Made by a program: the position numbers and the translations under genes | The notes under the pieces: generated by a model | Databases searched by the model: none | Seen by the model: the letters and a program-made list of their open reading frames with translations, nothing else | Told to the model about the DNA's origin: nothing | Origin: JAXLXE01 sp046328115 | GTDB lineage: Bacteria > Chloroflexota > UBA6077 > JACCZL01 | Reading direction: 5' to 3' | Length of the DNA: 64,000 bases | NCBI GenBank assembly: GCA_046328115.1 | Contig: JAXLXE010000001.1 | Span: forward strand, 186,001 to 250,000 | Shown here: in pieces, positions 14,275 through 23,751 of the stretch | How the letters are laid out: each line of letters opens with the position of its first letter | Position numbering within the stretch: the stretch's first letter is position 1

Positions 14275-16503
14275 CTAGACGCCGAGTGTCGCCAGGATCT
14301 GATTTAGCGTCTTGGATGGGCGCATGATGGCGTTGACCTTTGCCTCGTCCGGTCGGTAGTAGCCGCCGATGTCCACGGCGGAGCCCTGGACGGCCAGAAG
14401 CTCGGCGGCGATGGCGGGCTCGTTTGCGCGGAGCGCCTGGGCCAGCGGCTTGAACGTCGAGGCTAGCTCGGGGTCGGCCGTCTGGGTGGCTAGCTCTTCG
14501 GCCCAATAGAGCACGAGGTAGAAGTGGCTGCCGCGCGTGTCGATCTCGCCCTTGCGACGGCCGGGTGACTTGTTCTCACTGAGGAAGGTGGCGTTGGCGC
14601 GGTCCATGGTGTCAGCCAGGATCTGGGCGCGCTTGTTGCCGGTGGTCTGAGCGAGGTGCTCGAAGCTGGCGGCGATGGCCAGGAGCTCGCCCAGGCTGTC
14701 CCAGCGCAAGTGGTTCTCCGCCAGTAGCTGCTCGACGTGGCGGGGGGCCGAGCCGCCGGCGCCCGTCTCGAACAGGCCGCCGCCGGCGATGAGCGGGACC
14801 ACGGAGAGCATCTTGGCGCTGGTGCCTAGCTCCATGATGGGGAAGAGATCGGTAAGGTAGTCGCGCAGGACGTTGCCGGTCACAGAGATGGTGTCCTGGC
14901 CCTTGCGGATCCGCTCCAGACTGAACTTCATGGCGTCTACGGGTGCCATGATCTCGATCTGCAGGCCGGCGGTGTCGTGGTCGCGAAGGTAGGTGAGGAC
15001 TTTGGCCTTCACGTTGGCATCGTGCGGGCGCTTCTCGTCCAGCCAGAACACGGCGGGCGTGCCGGTGAGGCGGGCGCGGCTGACCGCCAGGCGGACCCAG
15101 TCGCGGATGGGCAGGTCCTTGGTCTGGCACATCCGCCAGATATCGCCCTTTGATACGGCGTGCTCGAAGACCGTTTTGCCCGCCTGGTCGACCACGCGAA
15201 CGGTGCCGTCCTGGGGAATCTCGAAGGTCTTGTCGTGGCTACCGTACTCCTCGGCGGCCTGTGCCATCAGGCCCACGTTTGGCACGTCGCCCATGGTTTT
15301 GGGGTCGTAGGCGCCGTGTGCCCGGCAGTCGTCGATGGTGGCCTGGTAGATGCCGGCGTAGGAGCTATCTGGGATGACGGCGAGCGTGTCTGCCTCTTTG
15401 CCTTCGGCGTTCCACATGTGGCCGGAGGCGCGGATCATGGCGGGCATGGACGCGTCAATGATCACGTCACTGGAAACATGGAGCCCGGTGATGCCGTTTG
15501 CGGAGTCCACCATGGCGAGGCCGGGCCCGTTGGCGAGGTCTGCCTGGAGGGCGGCCTCAGCCTTCGCGCGCTGGTCGGTGGGGAGCTTCTGGACTGCCTG
15601 GATGACGGCCGCCAGGCCTTCGTCTGGATCGCCGCCGACGCCGGCGAGCGCATCGCCGTGTTCGGCGAACAGCCGGGGCAGGAGCGTCTGGACGGCGTGG
15701 CCGAAGATGATGGGGTCGGACACGCGCATCATGGTGGCCTTGACCTGCAGCGAGAAGAGGACGCCCTCCGATCGGGCGCGGGCAAGCTGGGCGGCCAGGA
15801 AGCTCCGCAGCGCCTTGACGCTCATGACACTGCCGTCCACGATCTCGCCGGCCTTCACATTGACCGTCTCGCGCAGGATCGTGGTGGCGCCGTTTGCGCC
15901 GACGAGCTCGATGCGGAGCGTGCCGTCGGACGGGATGACGGCGGACTTCTCTGAGTGGCGGAAGTCGCCGTCTGCCATGGTGGCGACGTTGGTGCGCGAC
16001 TGTGGAGACCAGGCGCCCATGGAGTGGGGGTGGGCGCGGGCGTAGTTTTTGACGGAGGCGGGGGCGCGGCGGTCCGAGTTGCCCTCGCGGAGCACGGGAT
16101 TGACCGCGCTGCCCAGGACGCGGCTATAGCGGGCGCGGACGTCCTTCTCCTCGTCGGTGCTCGGTGAGTCTGGGAAGTCGGGCAGGTCGTAGCCCTGGCC
16201 CTGGAGCTCGGCGATGGCTTCTTTGAGCTGGGAGACGGAGGCGCTGATGTTGGGCAGCTTGATGATGTTGGCCTCAGGCCGCAGGGTGAGCGCGCCAAGC
16301 TCCGAGAGGGCGTCGCCGATCCGCTGCTCCGGCTTGAGCCGCTCTGGGAACTGGGCGATGACGCGGCCGGCGAGCGAGATGTCACGCGTCTCGATGGTCA
16401 CGCCGGCGCGGGTGGCGTAGGCGGCGACGACGGGGAGGAGCGAATGCGTGGCGAGGAACGGCGCTTCGTCCGTGTAGGTGTAGTAGATCTTGGAGTCTGT
16501 CAC
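14275..16503 (-). CDS. icd: Isocitrate dehydrogenase, NADP-dependent, monomeric type
   Basis: 742 aa, the normal length of the monomeric IDH family. It oxidatively decarboxylates isocitrate to 2-oxoglutarate in the TCA cycle, giving NADPH. The GTG start gives VTDSKIYYTYTDEAPFLATH, matching the usual family N-terminus; the frame is open 26 codons further upstream with no similarity. Strong family segments include LPNISASVSQLKEAIAELQ, NPVLREGNSDRRAP, HMWNAEGKEADTLAVIPDSS, FWLDEKRPHDANV, GGLFETGAGGSAPRHVEQ and the C-terminal DIGGYYRPDEAK. Cytoplasmic. It is a single gene without operon partners, convergent with the PIN toxin and 167 bp from the divergent HAD gene. Confidence 0.95.
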   Translation of the reverse strand: MTDSKIYYTYTDEAPFLATHSLLPVVAAYATRAGVTIETRDISLAGRVIAQFPERLKPEQRIGDALSELGALTLRPEANIIKLPNISASVSQLKEAIAELQGQGYDLPDFPDSPSTDEEKDVRARYSRVLGSAVNPVLREGNSDRRAPASVKNYARAHPHSMGAWSPQSRTNVATMADGDFRHSEKSAVIPSDGTLRIELVGANGATTILRETVNVKAGEIVDGSVMSVKALRSFLAAQLARARSEGVLFSLQVKATMMRVSDPIIFGHAVQTLLPRLFAEHGDALAGVGGDPDEGLAAVIQAVQKLPTDQRAKAEAALQADLANGPGLAMVDSANGITGLHVSSDVIIDASMPAMIRASGHMWNAEGKEADTLAVIPDSSYAGIYQATIDDCRAHGAYDPKTMGDVPNVGLMAQAAEEYGSHDKTFEIPQDGTVRVVDQAGKTVFEHAVSKGDIWRMCQTKDLPIRDWVRLAVSRARLTGTPAVFWLDEKRPHDANVKAKVLTYLRDHDTAGLQIEIMAPVDAMKFSLERIRKGQDTISVTGNVLRDYLTDLFPIMELGTSAKMLSVVPLIAGGGLFETGAGGSAPRHVEQLLAENHLRWDSLGELLAIAASFEHLAQTTGNKRAQILADTMDRANATFLSENKSPGRRKGEIDTRGSHFYLVLYWAEELATQTADPELASTFKPLAQALRANEPAIAAELLAVQGSAVDIGGYYRPDEAKVNAIMRPSKTLNQILATLGV

Positions 16504-16670
16504 GTTGACACGTCCCGCGAGTATGCTCTGGAGATGAGGTGCTTGTTCGGCGAAGCCGCGCCTCTGGAGATCGTGGCGCACCGGGGCACCGAGAGTGGCG
16601 GCGGCGTCATGGATAGTACTGCACGGCAGCGAGCGTGCGGGTTGCGCCGTTGCGTGACTGGTGGCGGTTG

Positions 16671-17318
16671 ATGCGGTTCGCGGGCGTTCTGTTCGATCTG
16701 GATGGCGTGCTGGTGGACTCGAACTCCGTGGTGGTGGAGCAGATGCGGGTCTGGGCGCGGGGGCGGGGGGTTCCGTTCGAGGGGGTGGAGCGGGTGATGC
16801 ACGGTCGTCCGACCGTGGAGACGGTTCGGCTGGTGGCGCCTCACCTCGACGCGGAGGAGGAGGCGGCCACGATCGAGGAGATGGAACGGGCGCGCGAGCA
16901 TGAGGTCCTGGCGTTCATGGGCGCGCAGCGGTTGCTCGGGGCGATCGACGCGGCTCGGTGGGCGGTGGTGACGAGCTCGACGCGGGCTTCGGCGTTGCGG
17001 AAATTGGACTTTGCTGGGTTGCCTATCCCCGGCGTGTTGGTTAGCGCGGACGACGTGACCCGGGCTAAACCAGCGCCGGAGCCGTACGCGCGGGCGGCGG
17101 AGCGTCTTGGCCTGGCCGCGGATCGCTGCGCGGTGGTGGAGGATTCGCCCTCCGGAGTGGCGGCTGGGCGCGCGGCGGGGGCCTACGTGATTGGGTTGGC
17201 AACGACGGTTCCGGTGGATCTGCTGGGGGATGCACACGTGGTGCTGGGGGGTCTGCACGAGCTGAGCGTGACGGGCGGAGGGATCGGCGTGACGCTGACG
17301 TGGGCCGCGCCACGTTAG
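16671..17318 (+). CDS. HAD-superfamily phosphatase (sugar-phosphatase type)
   Basis: 215 aa. Motif I is LFDLDGVLVDS (nucleophile Asp9, general acid Asp11), motif II AVVTSSTR, motif III Lys in DDVTRAKPAPEPYA and motif IV VVEDSPSGVAAG, all in normal order with a helical cap after motif I. It is closest in pattern to small-sugar or glycerol phosphatases (YfbT/GPP group). A start at ATG 16671 is supported by family length; no clear ribosome site is visible. It lies divergent from isocitrate dehydrogenase. Confidence 0.85.
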   Translation: MRFAGVLFDLDGVLVDSNSVVVEQMRVWARGRGVPFEGVERVMHGRPTVETVRLVAPHLDAEEEAATIEEMERAREHEVLAFMGAQRLLGAIDAARWAVVTSSTRASALRKLDFAGLPIPGVLVSADDVTRAKPAPEPYARAAERLGLAADRCAVVEDSPSGVAAGRAAGAYVIGLATTVPVDLLGDAHVVLGGLHELSVTGGGIGVTLTWAAPR

Positions 17319-17324
17319 TGGCGC
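17307..17324 (+). terminator. Hairpin spanning the HAD stop codon
   Basis: GCGCCAC (17307-17313) pairs perfectly with GTGGCGC (17318-17324) around GTTA. The stop codon TAG lies in the loop and stem. The T tract is poor. The following 290 bp to the convergent sulfatase gene hold nothing I can support. Confidence 0.4.
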
Positions 17325-17614
17325 TTGCCAGTCAAGCGGCGTGGAACAAGCCGTCTGCCCATCTGCTCCGGCCTCTTCGTACGGTGCACGCGCGCCTGAG
17401 ACTGTCGTCATCGCGACGGTCTCCGCGGGCACTCCAGCCGTTAGTGTGCGTGCCGGGCCAGCTCGAGGCGCCCCCAGTTGCGGAATGCCAGCGGGGACGC
17501 TGGCGCTCCCAGTTGACGGGTTTCGGCTGGCGATTGGGTTGGGGGGACAGATACCCGTGGCCTGGCATGCGTGTGCGATGCGTGGCTGGATGGGGCCCGC
17601 GCTCGGCCGCGGCG

Positions 17615-19105
17615 TCAGGTGAGGAGCGGCTGGATCTCCTCGCTGCGGTAGCCGTCCAGAGTGCCGGGCTGGAGGTCTCCGCTGTTCAGCGGGCGATTGG
17701 TCTGGACGAGCCAGGTCATGAGCCGATCGTGGAGCTCGCGCTCGATCACCGCCAGCGACGGATCGCCTGAGAGGTTGCGAAGCTCGCGTGGGTCCCGCGC
17801 GAGATCGAAGAGCTCCTGGCGTTGCTCGCCCAGCCGGAACGTGTACTTGAACCGCTCGGTGCGGATCATGTGCTCGCCCTTCAGCTCGCTGTACACGCAG
17901 TCGCGCCACCCCTCCGGTGTCCGGTCCGGTTGCTCCAGGAGGGGCACCAGGCTCTGCCCTTCGCACGTGCGGAGCGGCTCGGCCCGGGCTAGCTCCAGCA
18001 TGGTGGGCGCGAGATCGTGAAGCTCCGCGAACGCCTGTGAGGCGCCCGGAGAGAACCGCGCCGGGTAGCGGACGATGAGCGGGACGCGGATGGCGGGCTC
18101 GTAGAAGACGGACTTCTGGACGAGGCCGTGCTCACCGAGCATCTCGCCGTGGTCGGTGCTGTAGATGATGACGGTGTTCTCCAGGATTCCGCGTTGTTCC
18201 AGGGCCTCCACGATGCGGCCGATGTGCCAGTCTACGTGCGAGATGAGTCCGTAGTACGCGGCGGACATGGCGGCGAGATCGCGCTCACTTGCCCGCGCCA
18301 GGTCGAATCTCTCCACTTTTTGGCGCACGGACCGGGGCATCTGAGCGGGGTCGTCGCGGGGCGGTGCGCGAAACTGGGCTGGATCGTACATGCTGGCGAA
18401 CCGGCCGGGCGGGTCCCAGGGCAGGTGGGGGCCAACCCAGCCGGTCCACAGGAAGAACGGCCGATCGCCGCGGTAATCGTCTATCCAACGGACGGTCTGG
18501 TCGCTGATGAACGCGTCGTGATGGTGCTCCTCACCCAGGGGCGAGGGTGCCGAGTACCAGGCGGGGTGCTGGGTGCGGCGGACGCGGAAGTCGTCGCGGT
18601 GGGTGTGCTCCAGGCCGGACCGGGCCAGGTGACGTGTCCAGGGGCCCTGGTGGATCTCTGAGACCTCCTTGCCCTCCGTCTCGAGAAGCTCGTCGAAGCC
18701 GAAGGCGAGCATGCGTTCGTGCAGCTCTTCGATGTCCTTGATGTTGTGGTGGAGCATGTAGTGGAACTTGCCGATGCCCGCGGTGTGGTAGCCGGCGCGC
18801 TGGAGCGAGCGCATGAAGGTGGGCATGACCGGCAGGAGGTTTCCGGTGGCGTTGTCCAGCACACCGTGGTTGTGCGGGTAGAGCCCCGTGGTGAGCGAGG
18901 CGCGCGACGGCATGCAGAGCGGGCTGGTGCAGTAGGCGCGGTCGAAGCGGACGCCCTCTTCCGCGAGGCGGTCGAGGTTGGGCGTCTGGATGACCTCGTC
19001 ACCCGCGCAGCCCATGGCGTCTGCGCGGTGCTGGTCCGAGAGCAGCAGGAGTATGTTAGGGCGCGCAGTTAGTGAGCTGCGCCCCCGCAAGAGGTGCGGA
19101 TTCAT
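17615..19105 (-). CDS. Type I sulfatase
   Basis: 496 aa. The start RPNILLLLSDQHRADAMGC has the metal-binding Asp-Gln, and FDRAYCTSPLCMPSRASLTT carries the C-x-P-S-R signature whose Cys (near residue 64) is converted to formylglycine. Other family marks are GLYPHNHGV, TAGIGKFHY, IYSTDHGEMLGEHGLVQK and the C-terminal DLARDPRELRNLSGD. It hydrolyses a sulfate ester; a choline-sulfatase-like or glycan-sulfatase role is possible. No signal peptide is evident. As the last gene of the leftward cluster with esterases and a sugar ABC transporter, a role in desulfating a modified sugar is plausible. No maturase is in the window. Confidence 0.88.
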   Translation of the reverse strand: MNPHLLRGRSSLTARPNILLLLSDQHRADAMGCAGDEVIQTPNLDRLAEEGVRFDRAYCTSPLCMPSRASLTTGLYPHNHGVLDNATGNLLPVMPTFMRSLQRAGYHTAGIGKFHYMLHHNIKDIEELHERMLAFGFDELLETEGKEVSEIHQGPWTRHLARSGLEHTHRDDFRVRRTQHPAWYSAPSPLGEEHHHDAFISDQTVRWIDDYRGDRPFFLWTGWVGPHLPWDPPGRFASMYDPAQFRAPPRDDPAQMPRSVRQKVERFDLARASERDLAAMSAAYYGLISHVDWHIGRIVEALEQRGILENTVIIYSTDHGEMLGEHGLVQKSVFYEPAIRVPLIVRYPARFSPGASQAFAELHDLAPTMLELARAEPLRTCEGQSLVPLLEQPDRTPEGWRDCVYSELKGEHMIRTERFKYTFRLGEQRQELFDLARDPRELRNLSGDPSLAVIERELHDRLMTWLVQTNRPLNSGDLQPGTLDGYRSEEIQPLLT

Positions 19106-19122
19106 GCAGGGTGGACCCTTGG

Positions 19123-19980
19123 TCAGGGTAGCTTGTTGAGCCAGTTGTAGATGGCCTCCGCCACGACGATCTCGCGGTCCTGGTATAGGTGGTTGGCGCC
19201 TTCGATCAGCGCCGTGTCGGCACTGGCGGCGGACCTGGCGTTGCGTTTTATCGTCTCAAGGTCGGCCGGGGCGCCTATCTGGGGTTCCTTGGTGCCGAGG
19301 ATGGCCAGGAATGGACACTTGATCTTGCTCAGGGGTGAATCGCCGCCGGCCATGCCGTAGGTGTCCACCAGGGTCTTCGCGCGGTCGGCGACGGTCTGGG
19401 CGCTGAGCGAGCCCGGGCGGCCAGTGCTACCGAACGGGAGCAGATCGAGCCCGCGGCCGTCCGCAACCATGGCCTGGGCGATCTTGAGCGCCTCGCCCAT
19501 TTCCGGGCGCTGGCTGGGAGGGCGCACCGGGCCAGAGGCAGAGATCAGGCCGGCGAGGCGGGGATCCTGGCGCTGGCCCTGGTAGGTGGTGACCTTGACG
19601 GCGCCGTAGCTGTGGCCGGCGAGGACCAGCTTTTGGGGCGAGAACCCGTTGGCGGCGAAGTCCAGCCAGGACTTGATGTCTATCCAGGAGTCGGAGACGA
19701 GCTCCCACCAGGCGCCACCGATGTGGAACGGGCCTTCGTATTCACCCAGGTTGGCGCCGTAGTGGTGGCCGCGGTTGTCGCCGCTCACGAAGACGTAGCC
19801 GCGCTCAGCAAGGTAGCGGCCGATTCGGACCTGATGAGGCTCACTGAAGTGGCCGGTGAAGCCGTGCATCCAGACCAGGACGGTGCCATTTGCCGCGCCG
19901 CTCGGCCGAATCACCACGCCGTCGTGCGTTATGCCGTCATCCGTCTTGTTCCAGACGAGCTCCTCAGTCCAGGCGGGCAC
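19123..19980 (-). CDS. Alpha/beta hydrolase (serine)
   Basis: 285 aa from GTG 19980, chosen because GGGAGG lies 8 nt upstream; GTG 19989 would overlap that site and the frame is open much further. The motifs are VLVWMHGFTGHFSEPHQ (oxyanion), VSGDNRGHHYGANLGEYEG, KLVLAGHSYGAVKV with the Ser nucleophile, and EGANHLYQDRE with the His. A Lys-rich substrate loop is absent. It resembles peptidase-S9-like or acyl hydrolases that act on small esters. It is part of the leftward cluster between the sulfatase and the toroid protein. Confidence 0.75.
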   Translation of the reverse strand: MPAWTEELVWNKTDDGITHDGVVIRPSGAANGTVLVWMHGFTGHFSEPHQVRIGRYLAERGYVFVSGDNRGHHYGANLGEYEGPFHIGGAWWELVSDSWIDIKSWLDFAANGFSPQKLVLAGHSYGAVKVTTYQGQRQDPRLAGLISASGPVRPPSQRPEMGEALKIAQAMVADGRGLDLLPFGSTGRPGSLSAQTVADRAKTLVDTYGMAGGDSPLSKIKCPFLAILGTKEPQIGAPADLETIKRNARSAASADTALIEGANHLYQDREIVVAEAIYNWLNKLP

Positions 19981-20072
19981 TGCCGTCACCTCCCAATCGT
20001 GGCGAGATGGTATCCGCGATTGCAGCGCAGGCGCAGCGCCAGACCGCGCTGAGCGGCCACGCCGGAATGGCC

Positions 20073-21104
20073 TCAGCCTTTCGAACGCTCGTGCCAGCGT
20101 AGCACGCGGAGTGCCCGGAGCGTGTTCCAGCGGCTGGGCCGGCCGTCCCCGTCCTCGAGTGTGAAGTGCACATCCCCAGGGTGCGTGTTCTCGAGGAGCC
20201 AGGTGCCGTCTGGTTGTTCCTTGGACCTGAGCACATGGATTGCGGCGCCCACACGCGGGTCGGCCGGTGCTCCAACGGACTGGAAGTAGTCGAGGGCGCG
20301 CAGCACGTCGTATCGCCACCGCGTGGGGAAGGAGAACTGGAGCCATGACGGGTTGATGACCTCGCCCGTGGCCTTCCGCCGAAATAGCTCGCGCTCCAGG
20401 AGGTATTCCTCACCCCGCTGGCGCGCGGCGCGGCGCTCGGCTGAGCCGCCGGCAGCCTGCTCGTGCGCGAGCAGGCCTTCGAGGACGTTGATGGTGGTGT
20501 GGAAGGAGGAGCGGACGGAGCCGTTCTCTGCCTCGCAGTTCCAGCCGCCGTCCGGTAGCTGTTCGGCTACGAGGCGGTCCACAAGAGCCCCCACATCCAT
20601 CCCGAAGTATGCGCCGAGCGAGACGGTACGGCCGTTGATGCAGGGCTCCACCTCGCCCTCCCAGAACGGCTGGCCGGCGTGCTCCCAGCGACACTGGGCG
20701 GCGATCTGCGCCACGGTCCAGCGCATCCTGTCGTGGGCGGGGTCGATGCCGAACTGGCGGAGCAGTGTGAGCGTTGGCTCGGTGGCCGTCCACGGCTGGC
20801 CCCGACTCCAGTCGTACGGCTCCGGCGGTGGGGCGTTGCGCAGCCAGGCGGGGAAGAGGGCGCCGCCCGCCCACTGGCCGTCCGCATCCTGCGCGGCCAG
20901 CAGACGGGCGCCCCAGCCTTCGGTGGCGACGCGCGAGCGCGCGAGCGCCACGCTCTCTGGTGGAGCGTTGGTGAGGTCGCGGAGGACCTGCCAGCGGACG
21001 GCCAGGTCTGAGTTGAGCAGCCAGTCGAGAACCTTCACTGGCTGCTGGCGGTTGGCACCGGACCGGGAGCGTCGGTCACCCGCCGGGCGGGCTGGAGTCG
21101 GCAC
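20073..21104 (-). CDS. Alpha/alpha-toroid (squalene-cyclase/prenyltransferase fold) protein
   Basis: 343 aa from GTG 21104; an alternative GTG at 21038 begins VKVLDWLLNSDLAVRW, where the family similarity starts. Repeated QW-like elements are visible: AAQDADGQWAGG, EQLPDGGWNCEAENG and EQPDGTWLLE, with W-x-x-LR-x-L helices between them, as in alpha6-alpha6 toroids of terpene cyclases. It is about half the length of squalene-hopene cyclase and has no DxDD motif that I can see, so it is probably not a cyclase. Such proteins are common beside catabolic genes in Chloroflexi; the function is unknown. It lies 10 nt after the esterase fusion. Confidence 0.6.
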   Translation of the reverse strand: MPTPARPAGDRRSRSGANRQQPVKVLDWLLNSDLAVRWQVLRDLTNAPPESVALARSRVATEGWGARLLAAQDADGQWAGGALFPAWLRNAPPPEPYDWSRGQPWTATEPTLTLLRQFGIDPAHDRMRWTVAQIAAQCRWEHAGQPFWEGEVEPCINGRTVSLGAYFGMDVGALVDRLVAEQLPDGGWNCEAENGSVRSSFHTTINVLEGLLAHEQAAGGSAERRAARQRGEEYLLERELFRRKATGEVINPSWLQFSFPTRWRYDVLRALDYFQSVGAPADPRVGAAIHVLRSKEQPDGTWLLENTHPGDVHFTLEDGDGRPSRWNTLRALRVLRWHERSKG

Positions 21105-21114
21105 TGCACCGGGG

Positions 21115-22827
21115 TCAGCGGACAGCTAGCCCCGCGAACGCGCGCTGGAAGAACTCGAAGTGGGCGACACCCAGGCGTTCCAGTTTCTCGTCGTAGGGGT
21201 GGGCGGCGCCGGGTACGATGGTGTACTCGTGGTCGATGTTGAGATCCAGCAGGTGCTGGTGGAACCGATCGTTCTGGCCGAGGAGCGAGTCCTTGTCGCC
21301 GCAGAAGCTCCGGACCAGCGTGCGACTACGGACGCGGTCTGCATTTTGCGTCGCCAGAGTGAACGGATCGTCCGCGCGAAATCGGTGGGCATCGGCGCCC
21401 CACACGGTGCGGAACACGCGGCCGCGACGGGGCTCGTCCGCTGAGGCGGCGGCGAAGTCAATGAGGGCGCCGGCCGAGATGGAGATGGCGCCGAACATGT
21501 CTGGGTACCTGAAGCCCAGGTGCGCGGCGCCGAACCCACCCATGGATTGTCCCTCGATGCAGCGGCCCTCGCGGGTGTCCAGCGTGGGATAGGTGGCGTC
21601 TACGTGGGGGATGAGGTCCCGTACCAGCACAGTCTCAATGGGCCATGAGCCGTCTGCCCAGTCGCAATAGAAGCCGGCCGGTCCACCATTTGGCAGGACG
21701 GCGATGGCGGGCGGGGCGATGCCTTCACGAATGGCCTGGTCCAGCATGCGGACGAAGGTGTCGCCGCGGCGCGGGTCACCGCCCATCCCGTGCAGCCAGT
21801 AGATGACGGGGTACCTGGTGCCCGATTGGGCGTCAAATCCCGGTGGGCGGTAGAGTGCATAGCCCACGCGCGCACCGACCGTAGGGCTGTGGAACGTCTC
21901 GAACGTGGTGAGGGGCGGCGTGGCGTCTGGGTTTATCCACGAGCGCGATGCCACGGTGATCAACTGGGGTGCTGGTGCGATCCCGCGGGGTGTAGCGTCG
22001 GCAGGGCGGGGCAGCGGGGCGGGGCCGATGTGTCGATCGAAGAAGTCCTCCACGAGGCTCAGCACGGCGGGATGCTCGAACTCGGAGCCGCCATGGCCGG
22101 CCCCCATGACGGTGTGGAACGTGGCCTCGCCGGAGCCCACGGCCTGATACATGATCTGGCTCTGGGGATACGGGACGGTCATGTCCCGCGAGCCGTGGAA
22201 GATCAGGAACGGGGGCTCGTCGCCGGTGGCGTAGCTGGCCGGGCTGGCGGATCGCGCGCGATCGGGATGAGCCAGCACAGCGCCTCCGAGCAGGCGACCT
22301 TCTGGCGAGTCCGCGTTGTTGTGGTTGAGGTCGCTGGGCTGGTCTACCATGGCCAGCAGGTCGGCCGGACCGTAGTAGTCGCAGACGGCCTGGACCTGGC
22401 TGGGCTGGTCCGCCCAGCCGCCGGTGCCCTCGAGATCCTGTCGATCTGCTGCGACGCCGAGCATGGCCACCAGGTGGCCACCGGCGGATGCGCCCCAGGC
22501 CCCGATGCGCGATGGGTCGATGCTCAGCTCGTCGGCGTGCGCCCGCAAGTAACGGACGGCGCATTTGCAGTCCTCAAGCTGGGCCGGCCAGGTGGCCTCG
22601 CCGCTCAGGCGGTACTCAATGGTGGCGCAGACGTAGCCGCGGCGGGCGAAGGGAAAGAGTTTGGCGATGCCGGTGTCTTTGCTCCCGTGCTTGAATGCCC
22701 CGCCGTGGATCCAGAGCAGGGCCGGTGCTTTGCCGGCCGGCGGTGGTTCGGGCCGGAGCAGGTGCATAGTCAGCGGACGGCCGCCGCCCGTGCCGAAGTC
22801 AAGGGTGGAGATGTGGACATTGGTCAT
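21115..22827 (-). CDS. Two-domain esterase: BD-FAE-type plus esterase-D/feruloyl-esterase-type
   Basis: 570 aa with two complete alpha/beta hydrolases in tandem. The N-terminal domain (about 1-270) has LLWIHGGAFKHGSKD, IGAWGASAGGHL with Ser, FHGSRDMTVPYP with Asp and GAGHGGSEFEHP with His, typical of BD-FAE/hormone-sensitive-lipase-like esterases. The C-terminal domain (about 300-570) has PVIYWLHGMGGD, RCIEGQSMGGFGAAHLGF with Ser, FCGDKDSLL and PGAAHPYDEK with His, as in esterase D and feruloyl esterases. A proline-rich linker joins them near residue 275. The natural role could be removing two ester types from one glycan. It lies directly downstream of the sugar ABC permeases. Confidence 0.82.
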   Translation of the reverse strand: MTNVHISTLDFGTGGGRPLTMHLLRPEPPPAGKAPALLWIHGGAFKHGSKDTGIAKLFPFARRGYVCATIEYRLSGEATWPAQLEDCKCAVRYLRAHADELSIDPSRIGAWGASAGGHLVAMLGVAADRQDLEGTGGWADQPSQVQAVCDYYGPADLLAMVDQPSDLNHNNADSPEGRLLGGAVLAHPDRARSASPASYATGDEPPFLIFHGSRDMTVPYPQSQIMYQAVGSGEATFHTVMGAGHGGSEFEHPAVLSLVEDFFDRHIGPAPLPRPADATPRGIAPAPQLITVASRSWINPDATPPLTTFETFHSPTVGARVGYALYRPPGFDAQSGTRYPVIYWLHGMGGDPRRGDTFVRMLDQAIREGIAPPAIAVLPNGGPAGFYCDWADGSWPIETVLVRDLIPHVDATYPTLDTREGRCIEGQSMGGFGAAHLGFRYPDMFGAISISAGALIDFAAASADEPRRGRVFRTVWGADAHRFRADDPFTLATQNADRVRSRTLVRSFCGDKDSLLGQNDRFHQHLLDLNIDHEYTIVPGAAHPYDEKLERLGVAHFEFFQRAFAGLAVR

Positions 22828-22875
22828 GGTCCTGCCTTCTTTGCCCGTGCGGCGTGCGCGGTGGGGAGTGTGAGG

Positions 22876-23751
22876 TTACCCCTTGAGGGCGCCGCTGGTC
22901 ATGCCGGCGATGATGTAGCGCTGGGTGAAGACGTAGAGCAAGAGCAGGGGCGAGGCGGTGATGGCGATGGCGGCGGCGATGAGGGTCCACTCAGCGGCGT
23001 TTTCCGCGAAGAACTGGAGCAGCCCCGCTGAGATGGGCTTAATCTGGCGGGACGGCAGGAAAATCACTGGGCCGATGATGTCGTTCCAGACGCGGATGGC
23101 GACGATGAGCCCGACCACGCTGAGCGCCGGCTTGAGGAGCGGCACGATGATCTGGAGGATGTAGCGGATGTAGGAGCAGCCGTCGATGGCGGCGGCGTCA
23201 TCGAGCTCCGAGGGGATGGTCTTTATGAAGCCCGTGATGACGAAGATAGGTAGGGCAATGCGGCTCCACCAGAGCAGGATGTAGCCGATGCGGGTGTCGT
23301 ACAGACCCAACTGTTGGAGGATGAAGAACTGCGGGATGATGCCCGCGGGCAGGACGATGCCGGACAGGAACAGGATGTACAGCGCGTTGCTACCGCGGAT
23401 GTGTCCGCGGGCGATGGGGTACGCGGCGAGCGTGCCGATCAGCAGGGTGCCCGAGACGATGGTGGCCGTGTAGATCAGGCTGTTGAAGAAGTAGACGTTG
23501 AAGGTGCCCTTGACCCACGCGGCGGGGTAGTTTGACCAGAGGATGGGATCAGGGAACGAGGCGGCGTTGAGCGCGAACTGGCGGCTTGACATGAGGGAGA
23601 CGAACAGGACGAAGCACAGGGGTACGAGGTAGATGAAGGTGAGGAGCACGAGGATGACGTAGCCGCCGATGGTGCCGGGGCGGATCCTGATGTTGGCGCC
23701 GACGGCCGGCCGCGCGGCAACGGCGTCGCCGGTGACCGCGGAACGTTGCAT
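22876..23751 (-). CDS. Carbohydrate ABC transporter permease (MalG/UgpE type)
   Basis: 291 aa. The ATG overlaps the preceding permease stop by one base (TGATG on the minus strand). Six TM segments are apparent, with an N-terminal cytoplasmic stretch, and the EAA loop ELDDAAAIDGCSYIRYILQI followed by VPLLKPALSVVGL, which contacts the ATPase. The C-terminal YIIAGMTSGALKG is the usual MalG-like end. It is an inner-membrane component of a CUT1 importer. No ATP-binding protein is encoded in the cluster, so a shared MsmK-like ATPase elsewhere is likely. Confidence 0.88.
   Translation of the reverse strand: MQRSAVTGDAVAARPAVGANIRIRPGTIGGYVILVLLTFIYLVPLCFVLFVSLMSSRQFALNAASFPDPILWSNYPAAWVKGTFNVYFFNSLIYTATIVSGTLLIGTLAAYPIARGHIRGSNALYILFLSGIVLPAGIIPQFFILQQLGLYDTRIGYILLWWSRIALPIFVITGFIKTIPSELDDAAAIDGCSYIRYILQIIVPLLKPALSVVGLIVAIRVWNDIIGPVIFLPSRQIKPISAGLLQFFAENAAEWTLIAAAIAITASPLLLLYVFTQRYIIAGMTSGALKG

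Noticed and set aside
14300..16400. Several long frames on the plus strand opposite isocitrate dehydrogenase (for example 15160-15954)
   Set aside because: They are Val/Gly/Arg-rich shadows of a strongly conserved gene on the other strand, a usual effect in high-GC DNA.
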